Source: Chryseobacterium pennipullorum (GTDB lineage: Bacteria > Bacteroidota > Bacteroidia > Flavobacteriales > Weeksellaceae). Taken from it: a stretch of DNA of 64,000 nt. Position numbers and translations under genes: made by a program. Under the pieces are notes generated by a model that had not been told where the DNA came from, did not search any database, and was given only the letters and a program-made list of their open reading frames with translations. Position 1 is the stretch's first letter. The number at the start of each line of letters is the position of its first letter. Of the stretch, positions 43,144 through 51,839 are shown in pieces. Location of the stretch: assembly GCF_003384725.1 (NCBI RefSeq), contig NZ_QNVV01000003.1, positions 1 through 64,000 of the forward strand, read 5' to 3'.

Positions 43144-43956
43144 ATGAAAAAACAATTAGCACTGGCCTTACTCGTGTGCGGAAGCTTATGGATCAGGGCG
43201 CAGGTAGGTATCAATACATCCGCTCCCGAAGGAATATTACATGTAGACGGGATGAAAAATACTTCAGCATCCACATCAACCAGTTATTATGATGATGTTG
43301 TCATTACCTCCTCAGGAAATATGGGAGTAGGAACGAAAACCCCAAAAACAAGATTGGACCTGAGGTCTGGAGAGCGTTTAAATGCTATAGGCATCGGGGC
43401 AACTTCCCAGACGGCAGCTGCGGCTAAAGCCGGCGCGTTGAGGTATAATTCAGGTTCACAGGATCTTAGCTACTCTAACGGGTCTTCCTGGATCCCCCTG
43501 GCACATAAAACATCCAATGATTTTGTAGACGCTGAAAATTCTTCAGCTCAGAGCTTCACGGATGGAGTACAAACTGCCATTACGGGCTGGACAAAAAGAA
43601 CAGATGTCAACAGTAGTTTTAACGCCTCCACAGGAATTTTTACAGCCTCAAAAGCGGGAGTGTATATCGTTTCTTTTAGCGTTTCACTGGCTTCAGGAAG
43701 TATTGCCAATGATTCCCGGTATGAAACCCTTATCCAGACCAACTCCACATCCTCCTCGACGAGTAAAGTGTTTAAGTGTGTCGGAAGTTATCCGGGAAAT
43801 AACACGATTGACAACCGCGTTGCCGGAAACTGCTCAGGAATATTTAATTTAAATCAGGGAGATCATATTACTGTAAGCCTGAACCAGAAGCTGGGGAGTA
43901 CAAAAACGTTAGATACAGATGCAACCCTTACCTCTTTAAGTATTTTCGGATTATAA
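43144..43956 (+). CDS. Secreted C1q/TNF-like domain protein, paralogue 2
   Basis: 270 aa with the same layout as paralogue 1: signal peptide MKKQLALALLVCGSLWIRAQ, VGINTSAPEGILHVDG, GALRYNSGSQDLSYSNGSSW, and a C1q-like domain with FNASTGIFTASKAGVYIVSF. It starts 12 nt after paralogue 1, at ATG 43144; an upstream TTG is in frame. The conserved pair of cysteines in the last third (FKCVGSYPGN and VAGNCSG) is also seen in paralogues 1 and 3, suggesting a disulfide. Confidence 0.8.
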   Translation: MKKQLALALLVCGSLWIRAQVGINTSAPEGILHVDGMKNTSASTSTSYYDDVVITSSGNMGVGTKTPKTRLDLRSGERLNAIGIGATSQTAAAAKAGALRYNSGSQDLSYSNGSSWIPLAHKTSNDFVDAENSSAQSFTDGVQTAITGWTKRTDVNSSFNASTGIFTASKAGVYIVSFSVSLASGSIANDSRYETLIQTNSTSSSTSKVFKCVGSYPGNNTIDNRVAGNCSGIFNLNQGDHITVSLNQKLGSTKTLDTDATLTSLSIFGL

Positions 43957-43965
43957 AAAAAATTG

Positions 43966-44880
43966 ATGATGAAAAAGAATTGTTTACTTATACTTGTATT
44001 TTTAAGTTTCCACTACGCGTTTTCACAGGTTGGAATCAATACGACTAACCCAAAAGGTATTTTACATGTTGATGGACAGAAAGATAATCCGTCTACAGGA
44101 GCATCATTTACTCCCTCTCAGCAAAGTAATGATGTGATCATCACTGCCGCAGGCAAAATAGGAGCAGGAATGCTTAATCCGGCTGTAAAAGTTGATGCCC
44201 GGAATTCAGGAAACGGAGCAATTGGATTGGGTGCTTCTTCACTGTCGGCAGCTGCAGCAGATGAAGGTGCACTTCGCTACAACAACGGGGTGGAATATTC
44301 TAATGGAAAGGAATGGCTACCTTTACTGACGGCGCAGCCTGCAAGTACAAAAGCTATTGTGATTGCAGCTAAAACAAACAATAATGTAAAGCTGGCAGTA
44401 CCTTCGGCTGCAACAGTGACTACAGGGCTCCAGAACAGGGCCAGCAATTACCTCGTAGATTGGACAAAGACCTTTGAAAGCAACTCCGGAACCCATTTTA
44501 ATGCATCTACAGGAACTTTTACCGCTCCGAGAAATGGGGTCTATGTCGCTACTTTTACAACTGATCTTGCACCTCTGGCCATCAATTATACCACTGATCC
44601 TTTGAACCCAATACAGATAGAAGCTATCTGGCAGTTGTATGATAATACAGCAGGTTTGTTACCGGCAAATATTGTAAATACAGTGAAGTGTGTGAATACA
44701 ATGTCTTCCAATAGTGTAGGAAATATGGATGCAGGAAGCAATTGTACCGCATCATTTTATATGACATCCGGACAGCGGCTGATGCCTTATATCTGGTTTA
44801 ACCTAAATAACTCAAACCTGCCCAATTTTTCTTTGAACAACACAGGAGGGTACAACAATCTTACCATTGCAGAACAATAA
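43966..44880 (+). CDS. Secreted C1q/TNF-like domain protein, paralogue 3
   Basis: 304 aa: signal peptide (MMKKNCLLILVFLSFHYAFS), VGINTTNPKGILHVDG, GALRYNNGVEYSNGKEW, and FNASTGTFTAPRNGVYVATF in the C-terminal C1q-like domain. Cysteines in VKCVNTMSSN and GSNCTASF match its paralogues. The start may be 43966 or 43969 (two adjacent ATGs). Its stop codon directly abuts the stop of the convergent regulator gene, with no space for a terminator. Confidence 0.8.
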   Translation: MMKKNCLLILVFLSFHYAFSQVGINTTNPKGILHVDGQKDNPSTGASFTPSQQSNDVIITAAGKIGAGMLNPAVKVDARNSGNGAIGLGASSLSAAAADEGALRYNNGVEYSNGKEWLPLLTAQPASTKAIVIAAKTNNNVKLAVPSAATVTTGLQNRASNYLVDWTKTFESNSGTHFNASTGTFTAPRNGVYVATFTTDLAPLAINYTTDPLNPIQIEAIWQLYDNTAGLLPANIVNTVKCVNTMSSNSVGNMDAGSNCTASFYMTSGQRLMPYIWFNLNNSNLPNFSLNNTGGYNNLTIAEQ

Positions 44881-46431
44881 TCAGGTTACGTCATCCAGAG
44901 TTTTGATAAAAGCAGAGGGATGGATGCCTACCACCTTTTTGAATTCAAGAGAAAAGGCACTGTGGGATGAATACCCTGTAATCTCAGCAAGGTGATTGAT
45001 TTTGTATTTCCGGTATTTCGGTTCGTTTTTTAACCGGTCAACAATATAGTTGATGCGGAGATGATTGATGTATTGATTGAAGTTGAAATTTTTATGTTTT
45101 TTAATGACTGCGGAAAGGTATTTTGTATTGATATTCAAGGCGTAAGCGAGATTATAACGTGAGACATTCTTGTCGTTAAAATGCAGATTATTCTCAAATG
45201 CCTGCAAGCCGGTTAAAATATTTTCCTCTACTTCAGGGGAAATTTTTATTTCCGAAGGTTGGCTCAAAGCTTGTAATGGCGCTTTCTCAGCAGGATCTTC
45301 CTCATAACCGGCAACAGGAACCCCTTCCTTGTAAATCGTAGATACAATTTCTCTGTGCTTTTTTCTGAGATTCATTACATGAAATACGACAACACTCAAC
45401 ACGAGCGTGAGAATAAGGCATGCAGCAACTAAAACTGTTGAAAAGTTTCTGCTTTTTACAAGCTGCCGATCAAAATTCTTTTCTTTGTTGGAAAGTGTTT
45501 TGTTGACGGCCATCGTTTTGTTGTAAGCAATACTGTCTTTTAATTTAAGATTTTCGAGGTTGTATTTCTGAACATTAGGGAGGTCATTCAACTGAGAATA
45601 TGCGTCCTCAAGATTTTTTGTGACCTCTATCTTTTTCTCGTTAAAGCCATACCGGTTAACCAGGACTAATGCCTTCTGGTAATATACAACAGCACTGTCT
45701 GGTTTGCCTTGTTGAAACAATGAAAACCCGATGTCATTGAGAATATTGGCTGTAAGATAATAATTATCCTTACCGGCTAAAGAAAGAGCCTTTACAAAAT
45801 AGACCTTCGCTTCGGTGAACCTGCCAACTTCAGATAAGCTGTATCCTGTATTGGTATAAGCCGAGACAAGCAGCTCATTTCGTCTGGAGATGTTTTCGAT
45901 CTTTTGAAACTCACGGATTGCACTTGTTGAATAAAATACTTTCTTTTTATATTCATTTTTATTGAGGAGAATCAAAAAAGAATTATAAATCATCCCTTTC
46001 AGTTCATGTCCCTCATCCGTATGATTGTTCTTCACTTCAGATAAAGCTCTTTCAAGGCTTCTGGAAGATTCGTTGAGAAGGCCCAGTTTAGCATATTGTG
46101 TTCCCTGCATTCTGTAAGCAAGCGCTTTTCCTATTGGATAATTGCTTTGTGCAGAAATTTTTAAAGCCTTTTCTGCAAAATCCAGACTGCTTTTGGCATC
46201 CGATTTCAGATAGCTGTTGTAGGACTTTAAATAATAAGCTTTAGCAAGATATTCCGGAAGGCTTTTCTTCTGGGCAGAATCAATAATATGTTTCAATACA
46301 ATTTCTGAACTGTCCGGATTTTTAGAAGAAAGAATTCGGGCATATTTATATTGTTCCTCAAAATCAAATGTTTGTGAGAACGTGAAAATTGAAATAATGA
46401 GGAAGAAAAAGAACGTAATTTTTTTCTTCAT
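44881..46431 (-). CDS. Membrane-anchored TPR regulator with AraC-type HTH
   Basis: 516 aa. Signal peptide (MKKKITFFFFLIISIFTFSQ), a periplasmic series of TPR-like helices (AKAYYLKSYNSYLKSDAKSS; YLTANILNDIGFSLFQQGKP), one membrane segment at about residues 325-350 (FSTVLVAACLILTLVLSVVV), and a cytosolic C-terminal AraC HTH (LAEITGYSSHSAFSLEFKKV). Such proteins sense periplasmic signals and bind DNA directly. Target genes are unknown; the convergent C1q-like genes are one possibility. Confidence 0.88.
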   Translation of the reverse strand: MKKKITFFFFLIISIFTFSQTFDFEEQYKYARILSSKNPDSSEIVLKHIIDSAQKKSLPEYLAKAYYLKSYNSYLKSDAKSSLDFAEKALKISAQSNYPIGKALAYRMQGTQYAKLGLLNESSRSLERALSEVKNNHTDEGHELKGMIYNSFLILLNKNEYKKKVFYSTSAIREFQKIENISRRNELLVSAYTNTGYSLSEVGRFTEAKVYFVKALSLAGKDNYYLTANILNDIGFSLFQQGKPDSAVVYYQKALVLVNRYGFNEKKIEVTKNLEDAYSQLNDLPNVQKYNLENLKLKDSIAYNKTMAVNKTLSNKEKNFDRQLVKSRNFSTVLVAACLILTLVLSVVVFHVMNLRKKHREIVSTIYKEGVPVAGYEEDPAEKAPLQALSQPSEIKISPEVEENILTGLQAFENNLHFNDKNVSRYNLAYALNINTKYLSAVIKKHKNFNFNQYINHLRINYIVDRLKNEPKYRKYKINHLAEITGYSSHSAFSLEFKKVVGIHPSAFIKTLDDVT

Positions 46432-46443
46432 TGTGTTTTGTGT

Positions 46444-47055
46444 TTATTTTTTTTCGTACTTCCAGTTTCTTCCTTTTTTTTCTGCGATCCATTCCAAAGC
46501 CTGTTCCATTCTTTTATTTCGGGTGGCTTCTGTTTTGGCTTCCGTTATCCATGTAATGTATTCTTTCCGGAAAGAGGGAGAAGCTTTCTGAAAAACATCT
46601 AAAGCTCCTGGCTCACCTTGCAATGCGGCCTGAAAATAATCAGGAACCTCCATCTCGGTTTTGGAAGGAGCGGCCTTCTTCATGATAACCCCCATATCCG
46701 TAAGGTCCATGGCTTCTTTAATTGCTTTTTTTAGCTGAGGTTTGGAAGGGAGATCTTCCATTCGGGTAATTTTCCCTAAGCTGAACATCGAGCTTTTTTC
46801 GGCAGTTGTTTCTAATTCCTTCAAGGTTTTCATTTCCTGATGCAGCCAAAATCCCATACTGCAATACTGCTTGAATGAGGTCATGGAACATAATATTTTC
46901 CCTTTATACATGAAAGTGGGGAACTTCCATTTGATGGCTTCCTCCGCTTCAGGACAAACCTCATGAATCACCTCACGAAGATATGTCAATACCGGCTGGG
47001 CAAAATCGGGAGATTTTTCAATATACTCATCTACTTTTATGCTGTAGTTTTCCAT
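46444..47055 (-). CDS. YdeI/DUF1801-type protein
   Basis: 203 aa. The N-terminal part VDEYIEKSPDFAQPVLTYLR, CPEAEEAIKWKFPTFMYKGK matches DUF1801 (YdhG/YdeI-like fold). The C-terminus VPDYFQAALQGEPGALDVFQ, KASPSFRKEYITWITEAK is the bacteriocin-protection/OmpD-associated YdeI motif. The biochemical role is not established. It lies 12 nt upstream of the regulator gene and 6 nt downstream of the beta-lactamase-like gene, so the three may form one transcript. Confidence 0.85.
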   Translation of the reverse strand: MENYSIKVDEYIEKSPDFAQPVLTYLREVIHEVCPEAEEAIKWKFPTFMYKGKILCSMTSFKQYCSMGFWLHQEMKTLKELETTAEKSSMFSLGKITRMEDLPSKPQLKKAIKEAMDLTDMGVIMKKAAPSKTEMEVPDYFQAALQGEPGALDVFQKASPSFRKEYITWITEAKTEATRNKRMEQALEWIAEKKGRNWKYEKK

Positions 47056-47061
47056 AGTTTT

Positions 47062-48195
47062 TTATTGGAATAATTGTACGGTTTCATTAACAAGGAATCT
47101 CACCTGATCTGGTCTTCCCCTGTCGTTTTTAGGATTGTTGATATAGCTTCCGGTTTTTACAATCACCATATGATGTTCCGGGATCATGATAATATACTGT
47201 CCCTGTAATCCCAGAAAACAATAATGCTTAATAGGATTGTCATTGTTGATCCAGAGGCCCATTCCGTAAATGTCTTCGGATTTTTCTGTCGGGGTTCTCA
47301 TCTGCTCTATAAATTCAGCATTGAGGATCTGGCGGTCACCTACTTTTCCGTTATTCAGAAACAGCTGCCCCAGCTTGGCGAAGTCTCGTGCATTAGAATG
47401 GATGCAGCAGTAAGTCTTTTCCATTCCATAATCATCAGTACTCCATTTGGCATTTTGCTCCATTCCCAGCGGAATCCAGAATTTTTCAGATAAATAACTG
47501 GCTAAAGGCTGATTCAGTGCTTTCTTTAAAGCAAACCCAAGAAGTTGGGTGGAACCACTTTGATATTCAAATTTCACTCCCGGATCTCCCTTGAATTTTC
47601 TTAAAAATACCGCTTTCACTAGGCTCTTTCCATAATAAGCTTTGGCATTGGGAAGAAACGGATTATTGTAATTTTCATCCCAGTCAAGACCGGCCTCCAT
47701 TTGTGCTAAATTTTTAAGCGTGACCTTATTTCCGAATTCTTTTTCTTTAAATTCAGGATAAAAATCAGAAAATTTTTGATCAATACTGTGGATCATACCT
47801 TCCTCCAGAGCTTTACCTAAAAGCATTACCGTCACAGCCTTTGCCATAGAAAAAGAATTCGTCTGGGAAAGCTGATTATAACCATCCCAATATTGTTCGT
47901 GGAGAATTTTTCCGTTTCTGATGACTACAAAAGCTGCGGTTTTGGAATGTTTTAAATTTTCTAAGACATGATCCGGTAACTGCTTTGTGTTATACTGTGG
48001 GGCTTCTTCCCAAAGCTGAGGAGATTCTGTGGCAATCAGGTTGCCGGGGAAGAGATCACCGTCATCAATATAGGCGCTGGATCGTCCTCTCAGGTATGTT
48101 TTGGAAATACCGCTGAAGAGATAGTCATATCCAAAAAAATAAGCCGCTGCTGCTCCCGCTACAGCCCCACCTATCATATACTTTACTATTTTCAT
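47062..48195 (-). CDS. Serine hydrolase of the beta-lactamase/class C PBP fold
   Basis: 377 aa with an N-terminal hydrophobic stretch (MIGGAVAGAAAAYFFGYDYL) acting as anchor or signal. The active site is SFSMAKAV (SxxK; Ser and Lys), followed by the SxN/YxN-like region FEYQSGSTQLLG and the late YGMGLWINN stretch. Members include esterases, D-aminopeptidases and true AmpC; substrate is unknown, and resistance should not be assumed. It precedes the YdeI-like gene by 6 nt. Confidence 0.87.
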   Translation of the reverse strand: MKIVKYMIGGAVAGAAAAYFFGYDYLFSGISKTYLRGRSSAYIDDGDLFPGNLIATESPQLWEEAPQYNTKQLPDHVLENLKHSKTAAFVVIRNGKILHEQYWDGYNQLSQTNSFSMAKAVTVMLLGKALEEGMIHSIDQKFSDFYPEFKEKEFGNKVTLKNLAQMEAGLDWDENYNNPFLPNAKAYYGKSLVKAVFLRKFKGDPGVKFEYQSGSTQLLGFALKKALNQPLASYLSEKFWIPLGMEQNAKWSTDDYGMEKTYCCIHSNARDFAKLGQLFLNNGKVGDRQILNAEFIEQMRTPTEKSEDIYGMGLWINNDNPIKHYCFLGLQGQYIIMIPEHHMVIVKTGSYINNPKNDRGRPDQVRFLVNETVQLFQ

Positions 48196-48276
48196 GCTCT
48201 TTGTGTATGGTCTCTGACAAATGTAAATAATCTGAACTTAAAAATAGTAAAATAAACAGAACATCAGCACATAAAA

Positions 48277-48302
48277 AAGCCCCAAAACAGAGTTTAGGGC
48301 TT
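48277..48302 (-). terminator. Terminator of the lipoprotein gene
   Basis: AAGCCCCAAA / TTTAGGGCTT stem (one mismatch), 20 nt past the stop at 48322, with an A run on the left giving a minus-strand T tract. Confidence 0.75.
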
Positions 48303-48321
48303 GGTATTTTAGATAATGTGA

Positions 48322-49143
48322 TTACTTGTTGTATTCATAAGCATAAGTATGGGTATTGGTTCCAAATGAAGAACTCGTATATGTCATAACCGTCTTGGTA
48401 GGATAAGCAGCATTATTAAAGGTATGGTTAGCCGTAGATTTGTTGTTTCCACTTACTGTTCCGGTGTAATTTTCACTTCGGCTTAGTAAGTTATTATACG
48501 CCAGTTCACCATCGCCGAGATAAAACAAATCCATTTTTATGTATCCCTTTACATTTTTCATGGGGTGATTAGAATTATCATAGGTATTATTTGCGTTATA
48601 TGTTGTTCCGTTAAACGTATAGCTTGTAGAGGCTATATTGCCACTAGCGGTCAGATACGCATCTACCTCAGCAAATTGAATGTTGGAATAAACTCCTGTT
48701 GAAGGATTATACGTCGAACTTTTATATTCATTAAACTTAACGTGGTTGTTACCCAGATACTGATAGTTTTTTGTATAAACCAGTGTACCGTTATCTTTTC
48801 GGGTTACTTTTTCAGCAGAAACCTTTCCGTTGGAGTAGGAGAACTCTCTGGTTTGTCTCAGGGTAGCTCCTTCATATTCCTCAGTTTTTACAATATCGTC
48901 ACCATTGTAAGTATACACTGTTTTTTCATTATCACTACTGCTGTAAGATTCAAGTAGTTTATCACCGTTATATTTGAATTCCAGAGTATAAATTTGGCCA
49001 TCCTGTGTGGTTTCTGTAACTTTTTTTAAGAGATAGGGAGTATTTGTGTTGTCGTTATTCCCGCTGTCTGAAGAGTCATCATTGGATGAACTGCAGCTTG
49101 CGATCACTGCCATAGCTAGTGATGAAATAATTAATTTCTTCAT
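48322..49143 (-). CDS. Lipoprotein of unknown function
   Basis: 273 aa. Lipoprotein signal MKKLIISSLAMAVIASC with Cys17 in the lipobox, then an Asp/Ser/Asn-rich linker (SSNDDSSDSGNNDN). The rest is beta-rich with YD-like repeated strands (LEFKYNGDKLLESYSSSDNE; TREFSYSNGKVSAEKVTR), similar to the many DUF4595/RHS-like flavobacterial surface lipoproteins. It stands alone, bounded by terminators. Function unknown. Confidence 0.8.
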   Translation of the reverse strand: MKKLIISSLAMAVIASCSSSNDDSSDSGNNDNTNTPYLLKKVTETTQDGQIYTLEFKYNGDKLLESYSSSDNEKTVYTYNGDDIVKTEEYEGATLRQTREFSYSNGKVSAEKVTRKDNGTLVYTKNYQYLGNNHVKFNEYKSSTYNPSTGVYSNIQFAEVDAYLTASGNIASTSYTFNGTTYNANNTYDNSNHPMKNVKGYIKMDLFYLGDGELAYNNLLSRSENYTGTVSGNNKSTANHTFNNAAYPTKTVMTYTSSSFGTNTHTYAYEYNK

Positions 49144-49220
49144 GGTTATTATTTTTTAGTTTAAAATCGTCTAAAAATAATAATTTCTACAATACATCGG
49201 TAAAATATTTACAAAAATAA

Positions 49221-49246
49221 AGAAGCCCTGAAAAATCAGGGCTTCT
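49221..49246 (-). terminator. Terminator of glyS
   Basis: Perfect 10-bp stem AGAAGCCCTG / CAGGGCTTCT with a 6-nt loop, three bases after the glyS stop codon. The minus-strand T tract follows. Confidence 0.9.
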
Positions 49247-49248
49247 GG

Positions 49249-50790
49249 TTATATTTTAGAAAGTAAATTTCTGAAGTTGGTCTTCTCATCAATGATTCTT
49301 CTCAACTCTGAAACAGGAACTCTTTCCTGCTGCATTGTATCTCTATCCCTGATGGTTACCGTATGATCCGTCAATGAATCGTGATCTACCGTGATACAGT
49401 AAGGGGTACCGATGGCATCCTGTCTTCTGTAACGTTTTCCGATGGCATCTTTTTCCTCATAGAACAGGTTGAAGTCATATTTAAGATCATTGAAAATATT
49501 CTCAGCATACTCCGCTAAACCGTCTTTCTTCATCAATGGAAGAATAGCCGCTTTAATCGGAGCTAAAGCGGGAGGTAAAGATAAAACTGTTCTTTCCGAA
49601 CCGTCTTCCAATACTTCGTCTTTTAAGCAATGTGAAAATATAGAAAGGAACAATCTGTCTAAACCTACCGACGTTTCTACGACATAAGGAACATAGTTTT
49701 CGTTTCTTTCAGGATCGAAAAACTGAAGTTTTCTTCCTGAGAATTTTTCGTGAGCCTTAAGGTCAAAATCAGTTCTTGAGTGGATTCCTTCCAGTTCTTT
49801 GAAACCGAATGGGAAATTAAACTCGATATCAGCTGCTGCATTGGCGTAGTGAGCCAGCTTCTCATGATCATGGAATCTGTAATTATCATTACCTAATCCT
49901 AAAGCTAAATGCCAGTTCAGACGCTTTTGCTTCCACTGCTCGTAGAATTCAAGCTCTGTCCCCGGTGCTACAAAGAACTGCATTTCCATCTGTTCGAACT
50001 CACGCATTCTGAAGATAAACTGTCTGGCGACAATTTCATTTCTGAATGCTTTACCAATTTGTGCAATACCAAAAGGAAGCTTATGACGTGAAGTTTTCTG
50101 AACGTTTAAGTAGTTGACGAAAATACCCTGAGCTGTTTCTGGTCTTAAGTAAAGGTCCATTGCACTGTCTGCAGAAGCCCCAAGCTTGGTTCCAAACATT
50201 AAGTTGAACTGTCGTACCTCTGTCCAGTTTTTAGAACCCGTGTCAGGATCAGCAATTTCAAGCTCTTCAATCAAGGCCTTTACATCTGCAAGGTCTTCAT
50301 TTTCCAAAGATTTGGCCAATCTTGAAAGGATCGCCTCTCTTTTTGCTCTGTATTCAAGGATTTTTGGATTTGTAGCTTCAAATTGAGCTTTATCAAAGGC
50401 ATCTCCGAATCTCTTCGCTGCTTTTTCGATTTCCTTATTCTCTTTATCTTCAATTTTAGCACAATAATCTTCCACCAGAACGTCTGCTCTGAAACGTTTC
50501 TTAGAATCTTTATTGTCAATCAATGGATCGTTGAAAGCGTCTACGTGGCCCGATGCCTTCCATGTCGTTGGGTGCATAAGGATTGCTGAATCAATACCCA
50601 CAATATTTTCGTTAAGCTGTACCATAGCCTTCCACCAGTATTGTTTGATATTATTTTTAAGTTCAGCCCCGTTCTGTCCATAATCATAAACAGCGGATAA
50701 ACCATCATAGATCTCACTGGAAGGGAAAATAAATCCATATTCTTTAGCGTGAGAAATTACTTTCTTGAAAACATCTTCTTGCTTTGCCAT
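49249..50790 (-). CDS. glyS: Glycine-tRNA ligase, dimeric class II type
   Basis: 513-aa alpha2 (eukaryote-like) glycyl-tRNA synthetase. Seen: SSEIYDGLSAVYDYGQNGAE (class-specific N-terminus), RPETAQGIFVNY, FGIAQIGKAFRNEI with FIFRMREFEQMEMQFF (motif 2) and VETSVGLDRLFL (motif 3). C-terminal anticodon-binding domain with LPPALAPIKAAIL. Start ATG 50788-50790 (MAKQEDVF); the longer start at 50814 lies in the -7 box TATTTTTG (plus 50812-50819). Confidence 0.97.
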   Translation of the reverse strand: MAKQEDVFKKVISHAKEYGFIFPSSEIYDGLSAVYDYGQNGAELKNNIKQYWWKAMVQLNENIVGIDSAILMHPTTWKASGHVDAFNDPLIDNKDSKKRFRADVLVEDYCAKIEDKENKEIEKAAKRFGDAFDKAQFEATNPKILEYRAKREAILSRLAKSLENEDLADVKALIEELEIADPDTGSKNWTEVRQFNLMFGTKLGASADSAMDLYLRPETAQGIFVNYLNVQKTSRHKLPFGIAQIGKAFRNEIVARQFIFRMREFEQMEMQFFVAPGTELEFYEQWKQKRLNWHLALGLGNDNYRFHDHEKLAHYANAAADIEFNFPFGFKELEGIHSRTDFDLKAHEKFSGRKLQFFDPERNENYVPYVVETSVGLDRLFLSIFSHCLKDEVLEDGSERTVLSLPPALAPIKAAILPLMKKDGLAEYAENIFNDLKYDFNLFYEEKDAIGKRYRRQDAIGTPYCITVDHDSLTDHTVTIRDRDTMQQERVPVSELRRIIDEKTNFRNLLSKI

Positions 50791-50811
50791 AATTTTTTTA
50801 TGTCTGATGTG

Positions 50812-50819
50812 CAAAAATA
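50812..50819 (-). promoter_or_regulatory. glyS -7 box
   Basis: TATTTTTG on the minus strand, about 21 bp before the glyS ATG. No clear -33 TTG. It fixes the start codon choice. Confidence 0.5.
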
Positions 50820-51039
50820 GTGAAAATGTGGGAAGATGGAAGCGTGAAGGTGGAAGTTTTTATAATGCAGTAAATCAGGAGCCGGGAACCTGCTTTACGC
50901 TCTATCTTTTGCTTTGCAAAAGGATGCCGCTGCAATCAGGGCTATTGGCCATGATGCGTTGACAAAAGGTATAAGTCCCGGCAGGTTTCGATTAGACGTA
51001 CGGTTTCCCCATCCGAAATAAGAATCAGCAGAAAATCTC

Positions 51040-51047
51040 TACTTTTG
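51040..51047 (+). promoter_or_regulatory. truC -7 box, near-leaderless
   Basis: TACTTTTG ends four bases before the truC ATG at 51052, so the transcript should begin at or within a few bases of the start codon. Confidence 0.5.
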
Positions 51048-51051
51048 CACC

Positions 51052-51777
51052 ATGTTAGAGATTCTTTATCGTGACGAGCATATTATTGCCATCAACAAAC
51101 CCAGCGGATTACTGGTTCATAAATCTTTTTATGCGGGAGAAGCCGATACCTACGCTATTCAGGAGCTGAAAAAACAGATCGGACAAAAAGTATTTCCTGT
51201 ACACCGGTTAGACCGAAAAACTTCGGGCGTTCTGCTGTTTACTTTAGATAAAGATACCCTTAGAATCATGAGCGAGCAGTTTGCATCACGTGAGGTGGAG
51301 AAGAAATATCTGGCAATTCTTCGTGGTTGGGCAAAAGAAGAAGAAACCATTGATTATGATTTAATTAATGAAAATGAGGTCAGGCAAAATGCAGTTACCT
51401 ACTATCGTCGTTTGCAGACTTCAGAAATAGATTTACCTTTTTTGAAACATCAGACTTCGAGATATTGTTTGGTAGAGGCAATTCCTGAAACAGGAAGATT
51501 TCATCAGCTGAGAAAGCATTTTAAACATATTCTGCATCCTATTTTAGGTTGCAGAAAACACGGTTGCAATAAACAGAATAAATTGTGGCTTCAAACATTT
51601 GATATCAACAAAATGACGCTGCACGCCCATCAATTGATTTTTAATCATCCTGTTTCCAACGAAAGAATTACACTAAATGCTACCATAGATGAAGACTTCA
51701 AAAGAGTAGGAGATCTTATGAAGTTTGATTTGAGTTCCTATTCTCCTGTTTCTCCTTGTCAAGGTTTTAAACCTTGA
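51052..51777 (+). CDS. truC: tRNA/rRNA pseudouridine synthase, RluA family, TruC-like
   Basis: 241-aa enzyme isomerising uridine, probably U65 of tRNA. HRLDRKTSGVLLF contains the catalytic Asp (HRLDxxTSG), IAINKPSGLLVHKS is the family N-terminal motif and PETGRFHQLRKHF is the RxHQxRxH-like motif. No S4 domain, as in TruC. Odd: the last about 13 codons (YSPVSPCQGFKP and stop TGA) lie inside a 59-bp perfect palindrome, which seems to have inserted into and redefined the gene end. Confidence 0.9.
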   Translation: MLEILYRDEHIIAINKPSGLLVHKSFYAGEADTYAIQELKKQIGQKVFPVHRLDRKTSGVLLFTLDKDTLRIMSEQFASREVEKKYLAILRGWAKEEETIDYDLINENEVRQNAVTYYRRLQTSEIDLPFLKHQTSRYCLVEAIPETGRFHQLRKHFKHILHPILGCRKHGCNKQNKLWLQTFDINKMTLHAHQLIFNHPVSNERITLNATIDEDFKRVGDLMKFDLSSYSPVSPCQGFKP

Positions 51778-51797
51778 CAAGGAGAAACAGGAGAATA
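51739..51797 (+). repeat. 59-bp perfect palindrome overlapping the truC 3' end (copy 2 of the CCTTGTCAAGG element)
   Basis: 29-bp arms pair perfectly around a single central T (51768). The core CCTTGTCAAGGTTT is shared with the hairpin at 16637-16694, while outer arms differ but remain self-complementary. It provides the truC stop codon and probably terminates its transcript before the pyrD promoter at 51817. Confidence 0.85.
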
Positions 51798-51816
51798 CCA
51801 TTAATTTTAAAATGAT

Positions 51817-51824
51817 TACTTTTG
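51817..51824 (+). promoter_or_regulatory. pyrD -7 box
   Basis: TACTTTTG, 15 bp upstream of the pyrD ATG at 51840 and 19 bp after the palindrome. No clear -33 TTG. Confidence 0.5.
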
Positions 51825-51839
51825 TAAAACTTTTTTCTA

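Noticed and set aside
47062..48195. True beta-lactamase
   Set aside because: SxxK fold alone does not show lactamase activity; many relatives are esterases or peptidases.
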